From positions 1 through 45,895 of the forward strand of contig JAJTIC010000059.1 in assembly GCA_021300175.1 (NCBI GenBank): DNA of 45,895 nt. Direction: 5' to 3'. Below the pieces are notes generated by a model. The model did no database searches. It saw nothing but the letters and a program-made list of their open reading frames with translations, and was not told where the DNA came from. Below, one piece after another: positions 25,700-34,304 of this stretch. The DNA comes from Pseudomonadota bacterium (GTDB taxonomy: Bacteria > Bdellovibrionota > Bdellovibrionia > Bdellovibrionales > Bdellovibrionaceae). The translations under genes were made by a program, and so were the position numbers. Numbering within the stretch: position 1 is the stretch's first letter; every line of letters begins with the position of its first letter.

Positions 25700-27235
25700 T
25701 CAAAATTCTAAATCCACACACATGTTTTCCAGGATAAGGTTAGAAGCAATCATTTCTTTAATTTTTGCCACATCTTTTGCGAAAACGCGGTCTTCTTTAG
25801 CAAAAGGAACTTGGCGACGAATCAAATCATAAGCCCTTTTCACTGCCGACGACGGCTCAAGAGGTTTGAGTAAATCTAACGCTTGAGTCGCTGAAAGCAT
25901 TTCCATAGCCACCACATTTTCACAATTTCCAATGATCGAACCAAACTTTCGCGCAGCAATTGTTCCCATGCTGACATGGTCTTCTTTATCGGCACTGGTG
26001 GGAATACTGTCCACGCTCGCTGGATGAGCGAGAATTTTATTCTCACTCACAAGGCTCGCTGCCGCCACTTGCACAATCATATGTCCAGAATTGAGCCCAC
26101 CATTGGGCGCCAAAAACGCTGGCAGCTCACTCATGCTGGGATTAATTAATTTTTCAATCCGACACTCAGAAATATTGGCAACGGCCGAAGCGGAAATAGC
26201 CGCAAAATCCAGAGCAAAGGCCACAGGCTCACCATGAAAGTTTCCGCAGGACAGAACTTTGTTCTCAGAAGCAAAAACCAAAGGATTATCTGTGGAAGAA
26301 TTGGCTTCTGTTTCTAGAACTTTCCAAACATATCCCAAAGAATCTTTGGCCGCCCCATGCACCGCCGGCATACATCGCAAAGAATAAGCGTCTTGAACTT
26401 TGTTACAGTTGGCGTGGCTTTCCGCAATGGTTGATGTGGCACCCAAGAGCTTGAGCAAATTCCTTGCTGTTTTGGCTTCCCCTGGATGTGGTCTTGTCGC
26501 TGCAATCAAAGGATCAAAAGCGGAACGAGAGCCTCGCAAAGCTTCTAAAGACATGGCACCTGCAAGATCCGTCATCCACAAAAATCTTCGCGCTCGCCAC
26601 GCAGCGAGCATCCCAACCGCTGTCATCACTTGGCAACCATTGATCAGGGACAAGCCTTCTTTGGCTTTCAAAGTCAGTGGCTCAATGCCTTTGGATTTCA
26701 AAACATCGCGGGCCTCTTTGACTTCTCCTTGCTCGGTCCAAACTTCCCCTTCACCAATCAGACCAAGAGCTAAGTGCGACAGCGGAGCAAGATCTCCGCT
26801 GGCTCCCACACTCCCTTGACTGGGAATCACAGGAAGAACATCCGCTTTTAAAAATTCGAGAATTTTTTCAACCACAGTGGGGCGAATGCCGCTATGACCA
26901 CGGGCCAAAGCATTGGCTCGCAAGAACATGATGGCTCGAGTCTCTTCTTTCGTAAACGGAGTCCCAATGCCTGCACAGTGAGAGCGAATCAAATTTCGTT
27001 GCAAATCTTCAATCTGCGAATCAGAAATTCTGACAGAGCTGAACGCCCCAAATCCCGTATTCACTCCGTACATCACTTCACCTGTCGCGATACGGCCTTC
27101 GATGTAGGACCTTGATTCTTGCATTTTCTGCCGAGCATCTGTGCTTAAAATGACTTCCACCTTGCGATGAGCCACTTTCCAAACAAGATCAACAGTGACA
27201 TTTTCTCCAGTGAGATTCCAAATATTTTGAGACAT
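25700..27235 (-). CDS. hutH: Histidine ammonia-lyase
   Basis: 511 residues. The Ala145-Ser146-Gly147 triad in GSVGASGDLAPLSH would cyclise into the MIO cofactor; Tyr56 in MYGVNTGFG and the YSLRCMPAVHG block are further family marks. The enzyme removes ammonia from L-histidine to give urocanate, the first step of the pathway. Its start lies one base after the rpe stop codon, so it is expressed from the same message as rpe, fmt and def. The AAG insertion typical of tyrosine or phenylalanine lyases is not evident, and the hutU neighbour supports histidine as substrate. Confidence 0.96.
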   Translation of the reverse strand: MSQNIWNLTGENVTVDLVWKVAHRKVEVILSTDARQKMQESRSYIEGRIATGEVMYGVNTGFGAFSSVRISDSQIEDLQRNLIRSHCAGIGTPFTKEETRAIMFLRANALARGHSGIRPTVVEKILEFLKADVLPVIPSQGSVGASGDLAPLSHLALGLIGEGEVWTEQGEVKEARDVLKSKGIEPLTLKAKEGLSLINGCQVMTAVGMLAAWRARRFLWMTDLAGAMSLEALRGSRSAFDPLIAATRPHPGEAKTARNLLKLLGATSTIAESHANCNKVQDAYSLRCMPAVHGAAKDSLGYVWKVLETEANSSTDNPLVFASENKVLSCGNFHGEPVAFALDFAAISASAVANISECRIEKLINPSMSELPAFLAPNGGLNSGHMIVQVAAASLVSENKILAHPASVDSIPTSADKEDHVSMGTIAARKFGSIIGNCENVVAMEMLSATQALDLLKPLEPSSAVKRAYDLIRRQVPFAKEDRVFAKDVAKIKEMIASNLILENMCVDLEF

Positions 27236-27236
27236 T

Positions 27237-27917
27237 CTAAGATTTCCTTAAACTTTCAATCGCAGATTTATATTTTTGTACAAGCTGCGGTTCGCCCGCT
27301 TTTTCATGAGATTCTTTTTTAAACACATAACTTCCGGCGACGAGGACATCAGCACCAGACAAGTACGGAAGAGACCTGTCATTCACACCACCATCCACTT
27401 CGATCAGATAGCGGTGCCCTAGCTCAGTTCGCCAAGCCACAAGCTCTTCAATCTTAGCTACTTGATCTTTCATAAAGTCTTGTCCGCCAAAACCTGGCTC
27501 CACAGTCATCACAAGGACGAGGTCAACTAAGTGGAGATAAGGTTTCAAATCTTTGACGGGAGTCCCTGGGCGAAGAGTAATTCCAGGACGAGCTCCCATC
27601 TTTCGAATTTCTTGAAGCACATAACCAGGATCTTTAGTCGACTCCACATGAATCGTGAGCCAATCTGCTCCCGCCATGACAAACTCAGCAGCATATTTCT
27701 CAGGCTTTTCAATCATCAAATGGACATCCAATGGAACTTTCGCCACTTTCTTGAGCGACTTCACCACAGGAATACCAATGGTGATGTTATTCACAAAGTG
27801 TCCATCCATGACATCCACATGAAGCCAGTCGGCTCCTGCTGCCTCAACAGTTTTAATTTCTGATTCCAGGTTGGCAAAGTCTGCAGACAGAATAGAAGGT
27901 GCAATGAGTTTAGCCAA
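27237..27917 (-). CDS. rpe: Ribulose-phosphate 3-epimerase
   Basis: TIM-barrel enzyme that interconverts ribulose 5-phosphate and xylulose 5-phosphate. The frame is open from 27965, but family members begin near AKLIAPSILSADF. TTG 27917 has AAGGGG six bases upstream and gives 226 residues, the normal length. Key parts are HVDVMDGHFV with a catalytic Asp, LDVHLMIEKPE, MTVEPGFGGQ and the second Asp in EVDGGVND. From TTG it overlaps the 3' end of fmt by eight bases. It is followed by hutH after a single base. Confidence 0.93.
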   Translation of the reverse strand: MAKLIAPSILSADFANLESEIKTVEAAGADWLHVDVMDGHFVNNITIGIPVVKSLKKVAKVPLDVHLMIEKPEKYAAEFVMAGADWLTIHVESTKDPGYVLQEIRKMGARPGITLRPGTPVKDLKPYLHLVDLVLVMTVEPGFGGQDFMKDQVAKIEELVAWRTELGHRYLIEVDGGVNDRSLPYLSGADVLVAGSYVFKKESHEKAGEPQLVQKYKSAIESLRKS

Positions 27918-28842
27918 GACGATCCCCTTCTGTGAGCCCAAGACTGCGGAGGGCATCAGCACCACTCATGCGAGCTTTGCTCTCTGGCTGCGCTTCCAGA
28001 ATTTCGAGGAGCCCATCACCTGTTCCAACAATCAACTTTTGCTCTTTCACGGAGACTTCGCCTGGCGATAGTCGACCTGACAGTGGGAAAGAGCGGTGAA
28101 TTTTCAATTTTTTTGCCTGAGCCACTGTGTACACGCCGGGCCCCATAGTGAAGGCTCGAACTTTGTGATGAATCTTGAGTGCGGGCCAAGTCCAGTCGAT
28201 CAGGCACTCTGATTTTTCGATTTTTTTGGCATAAGTGACTTGAGAATGATCCTGAGGAATCGGGGCCAAATTCCCTCGCACATAGTCCATGAGTTCCACG
28301 TGTAAAAGTTCGACTCCGAGTTGCGCCATCTTATCGTGGAGCTCCATGGCCGTCATTTCTAATGGAACTGTGATCTTGCGAGTTCCGAGCACGTCGCCCG
28401 CATCGAGCTCTTTCACAATTTTTTGAAGAGTGACACCTGTTTCTTGCTCACCGGCTTCAATACTTCGCTGAATGGGCGCAGCTCCTCTCCAAGCTGGCAA
28501 TAAGGAGCCATGGATGTTCACAGCTCCGAAAGGAAAGAGGTTTAAAAATTTTGTCGAAAGAATCTGCCCAAAGGCGACAACCACGGCGACTTCAGCATCC
28601 CATTTTTCAATTTGCTGAAGGATTAACTCTTGATTGATTTTTTCCGGAGACAAAACTTCAAGACCTTGGCTTAGAGCAAAACTTTTGACAGGGCTCGGAG
28701 TCAGCAGAAGTTTTCGCCCCGCCGGACGATCGGGCTGGGTCACCACACCTACCACTTCAAAGTGTTCATCAGCCAGCAGACCTTTGAGGGCTGTCACTGC
28801 GAACTCAGGGGTGCCAAGAAAACAAACTCTGACTTTGCTCAC
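27910..28842 (-). CDS. fmt: Methionyl-tRNA formyltransferase
   Basis: 310 residues. The N-terminal transferase domain contains FLGTPEFAV and the catalytic Asn109 and His111 in NIHGSLLPAWRG; an Asp in LDAGDVLG completes the site. The C-terminal OB-fold-like part binds tRNA. It formylates initiator Met-tRNA using 10-formyl-tetrahydrofolate. The start is GTG 28842, overlapping the TGA of def as GTGA. The def-fmt order is widely conserved and puts the enzymes that add and remove the formyl group in one operon. Confidence 0.96.
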   Translation of the reverse strand: MSKVRVCFLGTPEFAVTALKGLLADEHFEVVGVVTQPDRPAGRKLLLTPSPVKSFALSQGLEVLSPEKINQELILQQIEKWDAEVAVVVAFGQILSTKFLNLFPFGAVNIHGSLLPAWRGAAPIQRSIEAGEQETGVTLQKIVKELDAGDVLGTRKITVPLEMTAMELHDKMAQLGVELLHVELMDYVRGNLAPIPQDHSQVTYAKKIEKSECLIDWTWPALKIHHKVRAFTMGPGVYTVAQAKKLKIHRSFPLSGRLSPGEVSVKEQKLIVGTGDGLLEILEAQPESKARMSGADALRSLGLTEGDRLG

Positions 28843-29423
28843 AACTCTTGGCCGTCTTTTCTCGATTTCTTTTTCTTTTCAGGGTAACCAGTTTTCTTGA
28901 TTTGATTTTTGATTTTGTTGCTTTTCACGAAACTGATGTGATCGATGAAAAGAGTCCCTTCAAGGTGATCCATCTCGTGCTGCAAACAAATCGATAACAA
29001 ACCATCTGTTTTTAGAACATGAGTTTTCCCTGTGACGTCTTGATATTGCAATTCGATCGTCTTGTGTCTTTCTACGGTTTCGTAAAATGAAGGCACACTC
29101 AAACAGCCTTCATCGTAGGTGGTTTTGCCTTCGCCCTTGAGGATCACAGGATTGATCACAACCAGTGGTTGCTGCACTTTTTCTTCGAGCTCGGTCATGA
29201 CATTCTTTTCGTAGCGTCCTTCAAGATCACGAGGGCGAGTGTCCACCACCAGCATACGAACGAGCTCCCCCACTTGAGGAGCCGCAAGGCCAATTCCGCT
29301 TTCTTCATACATGGTTTCAAGCATGTCTTCAGACAACTTTTTAAGATCGGCATCAAACCGAGTAACGGGCTGAGAAATTTCTCGCAAACGGGGATCTGGA
29401 TATGTGAGTACTTTCAAGATCAT
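28839..29423 (-). CDS. def: Peptide deformylase
   Basis: 194 residues from ATG 29423, preceded by GAGGAAGG; the frame is open to 29492, but those residues do not resemble the family. The three metal-site motifs are GIGLAAPQVG at 43-52, EGCLSVP with Cys107, and QHEMDHLEG with His149, Glu150 and His153. The enzyme removes formyl from nascent N-termini. The tail is Lys-rich (KKKKSRKDGQ). It is translationally coupled to fmt and follows lptG by 73 bp. Confidence 0.95.
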   Translation of the reverse strand: MILKVLTYPDPRLREISQPVTRFDADLKKLSEDMLETMYEESGIGLAAPQVGELVRMLVVDTRPRDLEGRYEKNVMTELEEKVQQPLVVINPVILKGEGKTTYDEGCLSVPSFYETVERHKTIELQYQDVTGKTHVLKTDGLLSICLQHEMDHLEGTLFIDHISFVKSNKIKNQIKKTGYPEKKKKSRKDGQEL

Positions 29424-29496
29424 AGATGGACCTTCCTCGACTCTTTGGAATAGCCTGATTTTACCTGATTTGCGCCCAATTGTGCAGCGCAAAAGC

Positions 29497-30579
29497 TTAG
29501 GTTTGCGGTCTTTGAATCATATAATAGCCAAAGCCCAGCATAATGAGATTTGGCAACCAGGCCGCAAGCAGTGGAGGCAAGTGTCCATAATTGCCAAGGG
29601 TCAAAGCCGACGAGTAAAAAATCCAGTAAACAAACACCAGTCCTAAGCAAATTCCCACATTCACCATGGTCGAGCCCGAACGGGTTCGGCTCACTCCGAA
29701 GGGAATCCCAATGATTGTCATCACAAGGGCTGCAAAAGAAAATCCAAACTTAGACTGATAGTCGACCTCATAGCGAACAGTATCGAGACCAGCTTCTTTG
29801 TTCTTACGAATGAATTCTTTGAGCTCTTTTTGACTCAGGACATCGCTCGTGTGCGCGGTGGAAGAGAGGTCCTTTGCATCCTCACCCATGACAATCTGCT
29901 TTTCTTTAAAATCAGAAGTGATAGGAAAGCTCGAATCTTCAGTGAACAAAGTCACACTTCCGTCGAAGAGTTTCCAATTTTCACCAAGGAGCTCCACTTC
30001 CCGGGCTGTGATCATTTGAATCAAATCCCACTTCTCATTGAAAGTGTAAAGAGTGAGCCCCTGAGCTCTCGCCGTTTTCTCATTCAGAGTTTTAATATTA
30101 AAAATAGTGTCTCGTGAGCGATACCAAATTCTTTCATTTTTCACCGTGGAATAGAGCGAAGGCTTCCTCTTGATTTCATGGTAAAAAACGAAGTTTTTGC
30201 TCCGGTTTGCTGACGGGATTACTTGATCAGAGACGTAATAACCAATTGCAGACAGTAAGGTCACAGATAACAAAATGGGAGTGGTGATCCGACTCAGACT
30301 CATACCCACACTGAACAGAGCCACCATTTCATTATTTCGATTCAGCGTGGACAGCGCAAATAAAGCCCCGAGAAGACAAGCGACCGGGAGCATTCGATGC
30401 GCAATTTCAGGTAGACTTGCAATGTAGTACTGAACCACCGCAGATCCAGCCACACCGGGATAACTCACTAAAGTGCTCATCGCATCCACAGCCAGAAAAA
30501 TGGTACAAAAAATCAAGAGCCCAGCTGCAAAATAAGCCCAAAATAGTCCTGCGATGTAGCGATCGATCTTTCCTAGCAT
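29497..30579 (-). CDS. lptG: LptF/LptG-family permease of the lipopolysaccharide exporter
   Basis: 360 residues. It has the family layout: three N-terminal membrane helices (about 10-35, 55-80, 100-125), a large periplasmic beta domain (about 130-270) and three C-terminal helices. KIDRYIAGLFWAYFAAG, the RMLPVACLLGALFALSTLNR loop with NNEMVAL, and LTLYTFNEKWDLIQMITA align by eye with E. coli LptG better than LptF. With LptF and the ATPase LptB it extracts lipopolysaccharide from the inner membrane. It opens the minus-strand run that continues into def and fmt. Confidence 0.86.
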   Translation of the reverse strand: MLGKIDRYIAGLFWAYFAAGLLIFCTIFLAVDAMSTLVSYPGVAGSAVVQYYIASLPEIAHRMLPVACLLGALFALSTLNRNNEMVALFSVGMSLSRITTPILLSVTLLSAIGYYVSDQVIPSANRSKNFVFYHEIKRKPSLYSTVKNERIWYRSRDTIFNIKTLNEKTARAQGLTLYTFNEKWDLIQMITAREVELLGENWKLFDGSVTLFTEDSSFPITSDFKEKQIVMGEDAKDLSSTAHTSDVLSQKELKEFIRKNKEAGLDTVRYEVDYQSKFGFSFAALVMTIIGIPFGVSRTRSGSTMVNVGICLGLVFVYWIFYSSALTLGNYGHLPPLLAAWLPNLIMLGFGYYMIQRPQT

Positions 30580-30644
30580 ATTTTCAATCCTAAGCTTATT
30601 GCTTCTCTTGACTTCCGTCTTCCGAAAATGTTGACTTGAAGCAT

Positions 30645-31625
30645 ATGGCTTTACGCGTCTTATTGGCAGATGAAAGTTCCACCATCAAAAAGGTGATGCA
30701 GTTAGCACTTCAGGACTTTGGAGTCGAAGTGAAAGCTGTCCCAATTGGCTTAGATGTACTGCAAGTCGCAAAAAGCTTTCAGCCAGACATTGTGTTTGCG
30801 GATGTTCTTCTTGCCAAAAAGAACGGCTACGAAGTTTGTGCAGATTTAAAAAATGATTCCGTCCTCAAAAAAATTCCTGTGGTTCTGATGTGGTCGGGTT
30901 TTATGGACATCGATGAAGCTAAAGCCAAAAGCTGCGGGGCGAATCGCCGCCTTGAGAAACCTTTTGATGCGGATGCCCTGCGCGGAATTGTGCGGGACCT
31001 TGTTCCCACCACCCAAACGAACGAGATCTCTCAGTTTCTTTCTTTTCCTGATCTTCCTCCCATCGTGGAAGATCAAAAGCAGTCCCCCGCTGACGAGCCG
31101 GCAGCCATCGAATTTGTTGATTTGAAACCCCCTGCGACGGGATCTTCTCCTACCAAGACAGAGACTTTCCCCATCGAAGACTACGAAGAAGATGAATTTC
31201 AGCAAGTTCCTCTTCCCAAAGCTCCCCAAGCAAAACAGCCGAAGCAACAGGAGACTTGGTCTCATCAGAGTTTGAACCAGTTCAAGATTCAACTTCCACC
31301 AGAAGATTTTGGCTCTGACCTTCAGGAAATTGATTTAGATAAGACCACGATTGCGCTGAGTAGCTCGGATGAAGAAGTGGCTTTGATAGATCTCACGACC
31401 AAAACTGCAAAAGCTGTTGCCGAGACCGTTTCTCAGACTCTGTCGCAAAACCTGTCTCAAAATCTCACCTTGCCAAAAGTCAGCGACACTCAGGCCGAAC
31501 TGATGGCTCGTGAAGAAGCTCGGGCTGTGATCCAAGAAATCGCTTGGAAGATTTTGCCTGACATTTGCGAGCGCGTCGTTCGTGAAGAACTCCAAAAACT
31601 ACTTAAAGAGGCTGAACGTCTGTAG
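30645..31625 (+). CDS. Response regulator with receiver domain and helical C-terminal tail
   Basis: 326 residues from ATG 30645 (a TTG three codons earlier opens the frame). Residues 1-120 form a receiver domain: acidic Asp-Glu in LLADESS, the phosphorylated Asp in IVFADVLLAKKNG, Ser in MWSGF and Lys in RRLEKPFDADA. A long Pro- and acid-rich linker follows (about 120-260). The tail, ARAVIQEIAWKILPDICERV plus VREELQKLL, is a conserved-looking helix pair found in other receiver proteins of deltaproteobacteria-like groups. There is no DNA-binding or output enzyme, so it probably acts through protein contacts. It diverges from lptG and leads a plus-strand run with nadC and birA. Confidence 0.75.
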   Translation: MALRVLLADESSTIKKVMQLALQDFGVEVKAVPIGLDVLQVAKSFQPDIVFADVLLAKKNGYEVCADLKNDSVLKKIPVVLMWSGFMDIDEAKAKSCGANRRLEKPFDADALRGIVRDLVPTTQTNEISQFLSFPDLPPIVEDQKQSPADEPAAIEFVDLKPPATGSSPTKTETFPIEDYEEDEFQQVPLPKAPQAKQPKQQETWSHQSLNQFKIQLPPEDFGSDLQEIDLDKTTIALSSSDEEVALIDLTTKTAKAVAETVSQTLSQNLSQNLTLPKVSDTQAELMAREEARAVIQEIAWKILPDICERVVREELQKLLKEAERL

Positions 31626-31640
31626 TAGTTTCTCAAAGCT

Positions 31641-32468
31641 ATGACACTCTTAGAACTCATTAAAGCTGCCCTTAAAGAAGACATGCCCCATGGCGATCTC
31701 ACCACCGAAAGCTTGGCTTTGAAGCCTCGTCATGGTCGAGCAAAACTCATTGCCAAGCAGGATCTCAAACTTTCAGGCACGGCTGCATTCGAACAGACCG
31801 TGCATGCGCTCGAGCCAAATGCAAAATTGAAATGGCATTTCGAAGAAGGTGATTCCGTCATTAAAGGGCAAATTCTCTGCACACTTCAAGGGGATTTGAT
31901 TCAAATTCTGAAAGCAGAACGTGTGGCGCTCAATTTTTTGATGCACCTCACAGGTATCGCGACTCTCACTTCACAATTTGTCGCTAAAGTCGCCCCTACC
32001 AAAACAAAAATTCTCGACACGCGGAAAACTTTGCCTGGCTACCGAGAGCTTGAAAAAAGAGCTGTGGTTCATGGTGGGGGTCAAAATCATCGTTTAAATC
32101 TTTCCTCGGCGATTCTGATCAAAGACAATCACATTGCTGTGATGGGGGGAATTGCCAAAGCTGTGGAAAGAACTCGCTCTCACACCGATGCTGCCATCGA
32201 AGTGGAAGCTCGGACTATCGAGGATGTGAAGGAATGTGTTCAGCAAAAAGTTCAGAGAATTCTGCTCGATAACATGAACAATGAACTTCTTCGGAAGTGT
32301 TTGGAAGTGATCCCGGATCATCTTCAAACAGAAGCTTCGGGCAATATGAGCTTAGAACGAGTGGCTAGTGTTGCTGAACTGGGTGTTGATTTTATTAGCG
32401 TGGGAGCCCTCACTCACTCGGCCCCCAGCGCGGATATCTCTTTAATGTTTGATTGGGAGAACCCATAG
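31641..32468 (+). CDS. nadC: Nicotinate-nucleotide pyrophosphorylase (carboxylating)
   Basis: 275 residues, typical for quinolinate phosphoribosyltransferase, which makes nicotinate mononucleotide from quinolinate and PRPP in NAD synthesis. Signature regions are EDMPHGDLTTE near the start, ILDTRKTLPGYRELEKRAV, GGGQNHRLNLSSAILIKDNH, EVEART and ILLDNMN. It starts 15 bp after the response regulator and ends one base before birA, so the three are probably co-transcribed. No nadA or nadB is in the window. Confidence 0.95.
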   Translation: MTLLELIKAALKEDMPHGDLTTESLALKPRHGRAKLIAKQDLKLSGTAAFEQTVHALEPNAKLKWHFEEGDSVIKGQILCTLQGDLIQILKAERVALNFLMHLTGIATLTSQFVAKVAPTKTKILDTRKTLPGYRELEKRAVVHGGGQNHRLNLSSAILIKDNHIAVMGGIAKAVERTRSHTDAAIEVEARTIEDVKECVQQKVQRILLDNMNNELLRKCLEVIPDHLQTEASGNMSLERVASVAELGVDFISVGALTHSAPSADISLMFDWENP

Positions 32469-32469
32469 G

Positions 32470-33195
32470 ATGAATTTTCTGGTGGGGCAAAAGACAGCTG
32501 AGTGGGCGGCAAAATCAGGAGTTCCAGCTCATTACTTTAAAGAACTCACGAGCACGAACACTGTGGCCAAAGATTCTCCATTTAGGTCGACCCCTGCTCC
32601 TGAAATTTTTATTGCTGAATTTCAAACAGCGGGTCGAGGGCGAAACCAAAATACTTGGCAATCTTCCCCCGGCGAAAACCTTCTGAGTTCTTGGGTGTAC
32701 CACTCTCACCAAGCTCGGCAGCCAGTGCTGAGCCCCCTGGTAGGGCTTGCGCTTTTCCGAGCCTTGCTGGCAAGTTTTCCTTTTATTCCTTTTTCTCTGA
32801 AAGCTCCGAACGATATTTATGCCGGGGCCCAGAAAATCGCAGGCCTTTTGATTGAGAATGTGGTTGAGGGGCGAAAAAATAAGCTTGTGATCGGCTTAGG
32901 ACTGAATGTGTTTTTTGCGCCTTCCTTGGGAACAGCCACTTCTCTACAAAAAGAGTTACAAGCGTGTGGTGTCAGCCACTTGCACGAAGAAGCATGGTTT
33001 GATTTTCTCGATCGATGGACTCTCGAGCTTGGCAGTGTCGTCGCACAAAATGCAGGAACGCTTGGTCAACTTCAGCAAACATCTTTACTCTTTGCTCTGA
33101 ACAAGAAACCGGATCTCGTGGCTCCTTTCACTCAAGTGTCCGAAGTAGGAAGCCTCCAGCAAGCAGGTCAGTGGATTTCTTGGTCTGAACTTTAA
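32470..33195 (+). CDS. birA: Biotin--[acetyl-CoA-carboxylase] ligase
   Basis: 241 residues from ATG 32470. GGGAG precedes it, and the upstream TTG-opened codons lie within nadC. The biotinyl-AMP motif is TAGRGRNQNTW; KAPNDIYAGAQKIAGLLIEN corresponds to the biotin-site block (Ala replaces the usual Trp). Without the N-terminal helix-turn-helix of E. coli BirA, it is a class I ligase without repressor function. It attaches biotin to carboxylase carrier protein. It is tightly linked to nadC. Confidence 0.9.
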   Translation: MNFLVGQKTAEWAAKSGVPAHYFKELTSTNTVAKDSPFRSTPAPEIFIAEFQTAGRGRNQNTWQSSPGENLLSSWVYHSHQARQPVLSPLVGLALFRALLASFPFIPFSLKAPNDIYAGAQKIAGLLIENVVEGRKNKLVIGLGLNVFFAPSLGTATSLQKELQACGVSHLHEEAWFDFLDRWTLELGSVVAQNAGTLGQLQQTSLLFALNKKPDLVAPFTQVSEVGSLQQAGQWISWSEL

Positions 33196-33204
33196 GGAGG
33201 CCCC

Positions 33205-33762
33205 ATGGCTCTGACTTTCACCCCTCAAGATGATCTTGGAAAAATTCTTCCTCCCTTCAAACTGAAGGCCCTCGATGGCAGTTGGATGACGGACCAAGAT
33301 CTGCCTCAGGCAAAAGCTTGGCTCTTTATGTTCATCTGCAATCACTGCCCCTATGTGAAAGCCATCGAGAGCCGACTCTTGCAGCTGTCTTTAGACTTGA
33401 AGAAACTGGGAATTGAAACCATCGCGATTTGCTCGAACGATCCTGTGGAATACCCTGAAGATAACGAAGCTGCCCTCAATGAACATTGGACCAAACTTGG
33501 CAAGCCATTCTGGAAGTATTTGCATGACCCCGATCAATCAGTAGCTTTGCAGTTTGGGGCCGTCTGCACTCCTGATTTTTTTCTTTTTAATGCGGATCGA
33601 GTCCTGGTCTACAGAGGTCGGCTTGATGACTCTTGGAAAAACGAAAAGCAAGTGAAGCACCGGGAGCTCTTTGAGGCTGCTCAGGAGCTCGTGACCTATG
33701 GACAAGTTCACCGAATTCAAAAACCATCCATGGGTTGTAACATTAAATGGAGTTCACGATGA
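33205..33762 (+). CDS. Thioredoxin-fold (redoxin) protein
   Basis: 185 residues with a thioredoxin/AhpC-like fold. FICNHCPYVKAIESR supplies a CxxC motif (Cys-Asn-His-Cys) and VCTPDFFLFNADRVLVYRG has the cis-Pro region. There is no signal peptide, so it acts in the cytoplasm. The group is often annotated as a redoxin-domain protein; its substrate is unknown. AAGGAGG is next to ATG 33205, ten bases after birA. Its last codons overlap the start of the next gene (ATGA). Confidence 0.85.
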   Translation: MALTFTPQDDLGKILPPFKLKALDGSWMTDQDLPQAKAWLFMFICNHCPYVKAIESRLLQLSLDLKKLGIETIAICSNDPVEYPEDNEAALNEHWTKLGKPFWKYLHDPDQSVALQFGAVCTPDFFLFNADRVLVYRGRLDDSWKNEKQVKHRELFEAAQELVTYGQVHRIQKPSMGCNIKWSSR

Positions 33763-34304
33763 TCAAGCATTTGATTTTTGCCTTATTGATCGGCTTTGTC
33801 CTTTTTGGTGGATACGTCTATTGGCATTTGGGAGCTTACAAATCTCCAACCCTTGCTGAGATTACAGGGCCAGAATTTAGGCTCCTCGCTAAAGATCACC
33901 AAGGGGCTTATCACAAAATCAACACTGTCATCACCGAAGTAGAGACTTGGGCTAAAGAAAATGGATTCAAGTGCCAACTCTCTTTTGGGCGCTACTTAGA
34001 TAATCCCGAGACTCAAGAAGAAGGCCGACTCAGATCCGAAGGCGGTTGCGTGCTTGAAGCTTCAGAGCAATTTCCAGAAAAAATGCCTGAGGGATTTAAA
34101 GCTCTCACACTTCCCGCCGAACAAAAATACATTCAAGCTTCTTGGGACGGTAGTCCGGCCATTGGGCCTTCGAAAGTGTATGGTCCGGTGCAAGATCTGA
34201 TGTATCAAAAAAAACTCCGTCCAGTGGACGGAGTTCTCGAGATTTATGAAATTCTGAGCAAGAAAGAAATGGTGACAACCTATTTCTTTCCTTACTCTGA
34301 GTAA
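33759..34304 (+). CDS. Membrane-anchored GyrI-like effector-binding protein
   Basis: 181 residues from ATG 33759, which overlaps the TGA of the thioredoxin-fold gene; GGAG lies six bases upstream. One N-terminal hydrophobic segment (LIFALLIGFVLFGGYVYW) would be a signal anchor. The later part, with VYGPVQDLMYQKKLRPVDGV and LEIYEIL, resembles the GyrI/SOUL-type small-molecule-binding fold; this assignment is by eye only. The stop codon abuts that of the convergent S41 protease. A 10-bp hairpin in its last 32 codons serves as terminator for the opposite strand. Confidence 0.62.
   Translation: MIKHLIFALLIGFVLFGGYVYWHLGAYKSPTLAEITGPEFRLLAKDHQGAYHKINTVITEVETWAKENGFKCQLSFGRYLDNPETQEEGRLRSEGGCVLEASEQFPEKMPEGFKALTLPAEQKYIQASWDGSPAIGPSKVYGPVQDLMYQKKLRPVDGVLEIYEILSKKEMVTTYFFPYSE
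34207..34235 (-). terminator. Rho-independent terminator of the S41 protease gene, inside a convergent gene
   Basis: On the minus strand AACTCCGTCC, a three-base loop and GGACGGAGTT form a perfect 10-bp stem followed by eight T (34214-34207). It lies 70 bp past the protease stop codon, entirely within the coding sequence of the GyrI-like gene. Confidence 0.85.
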
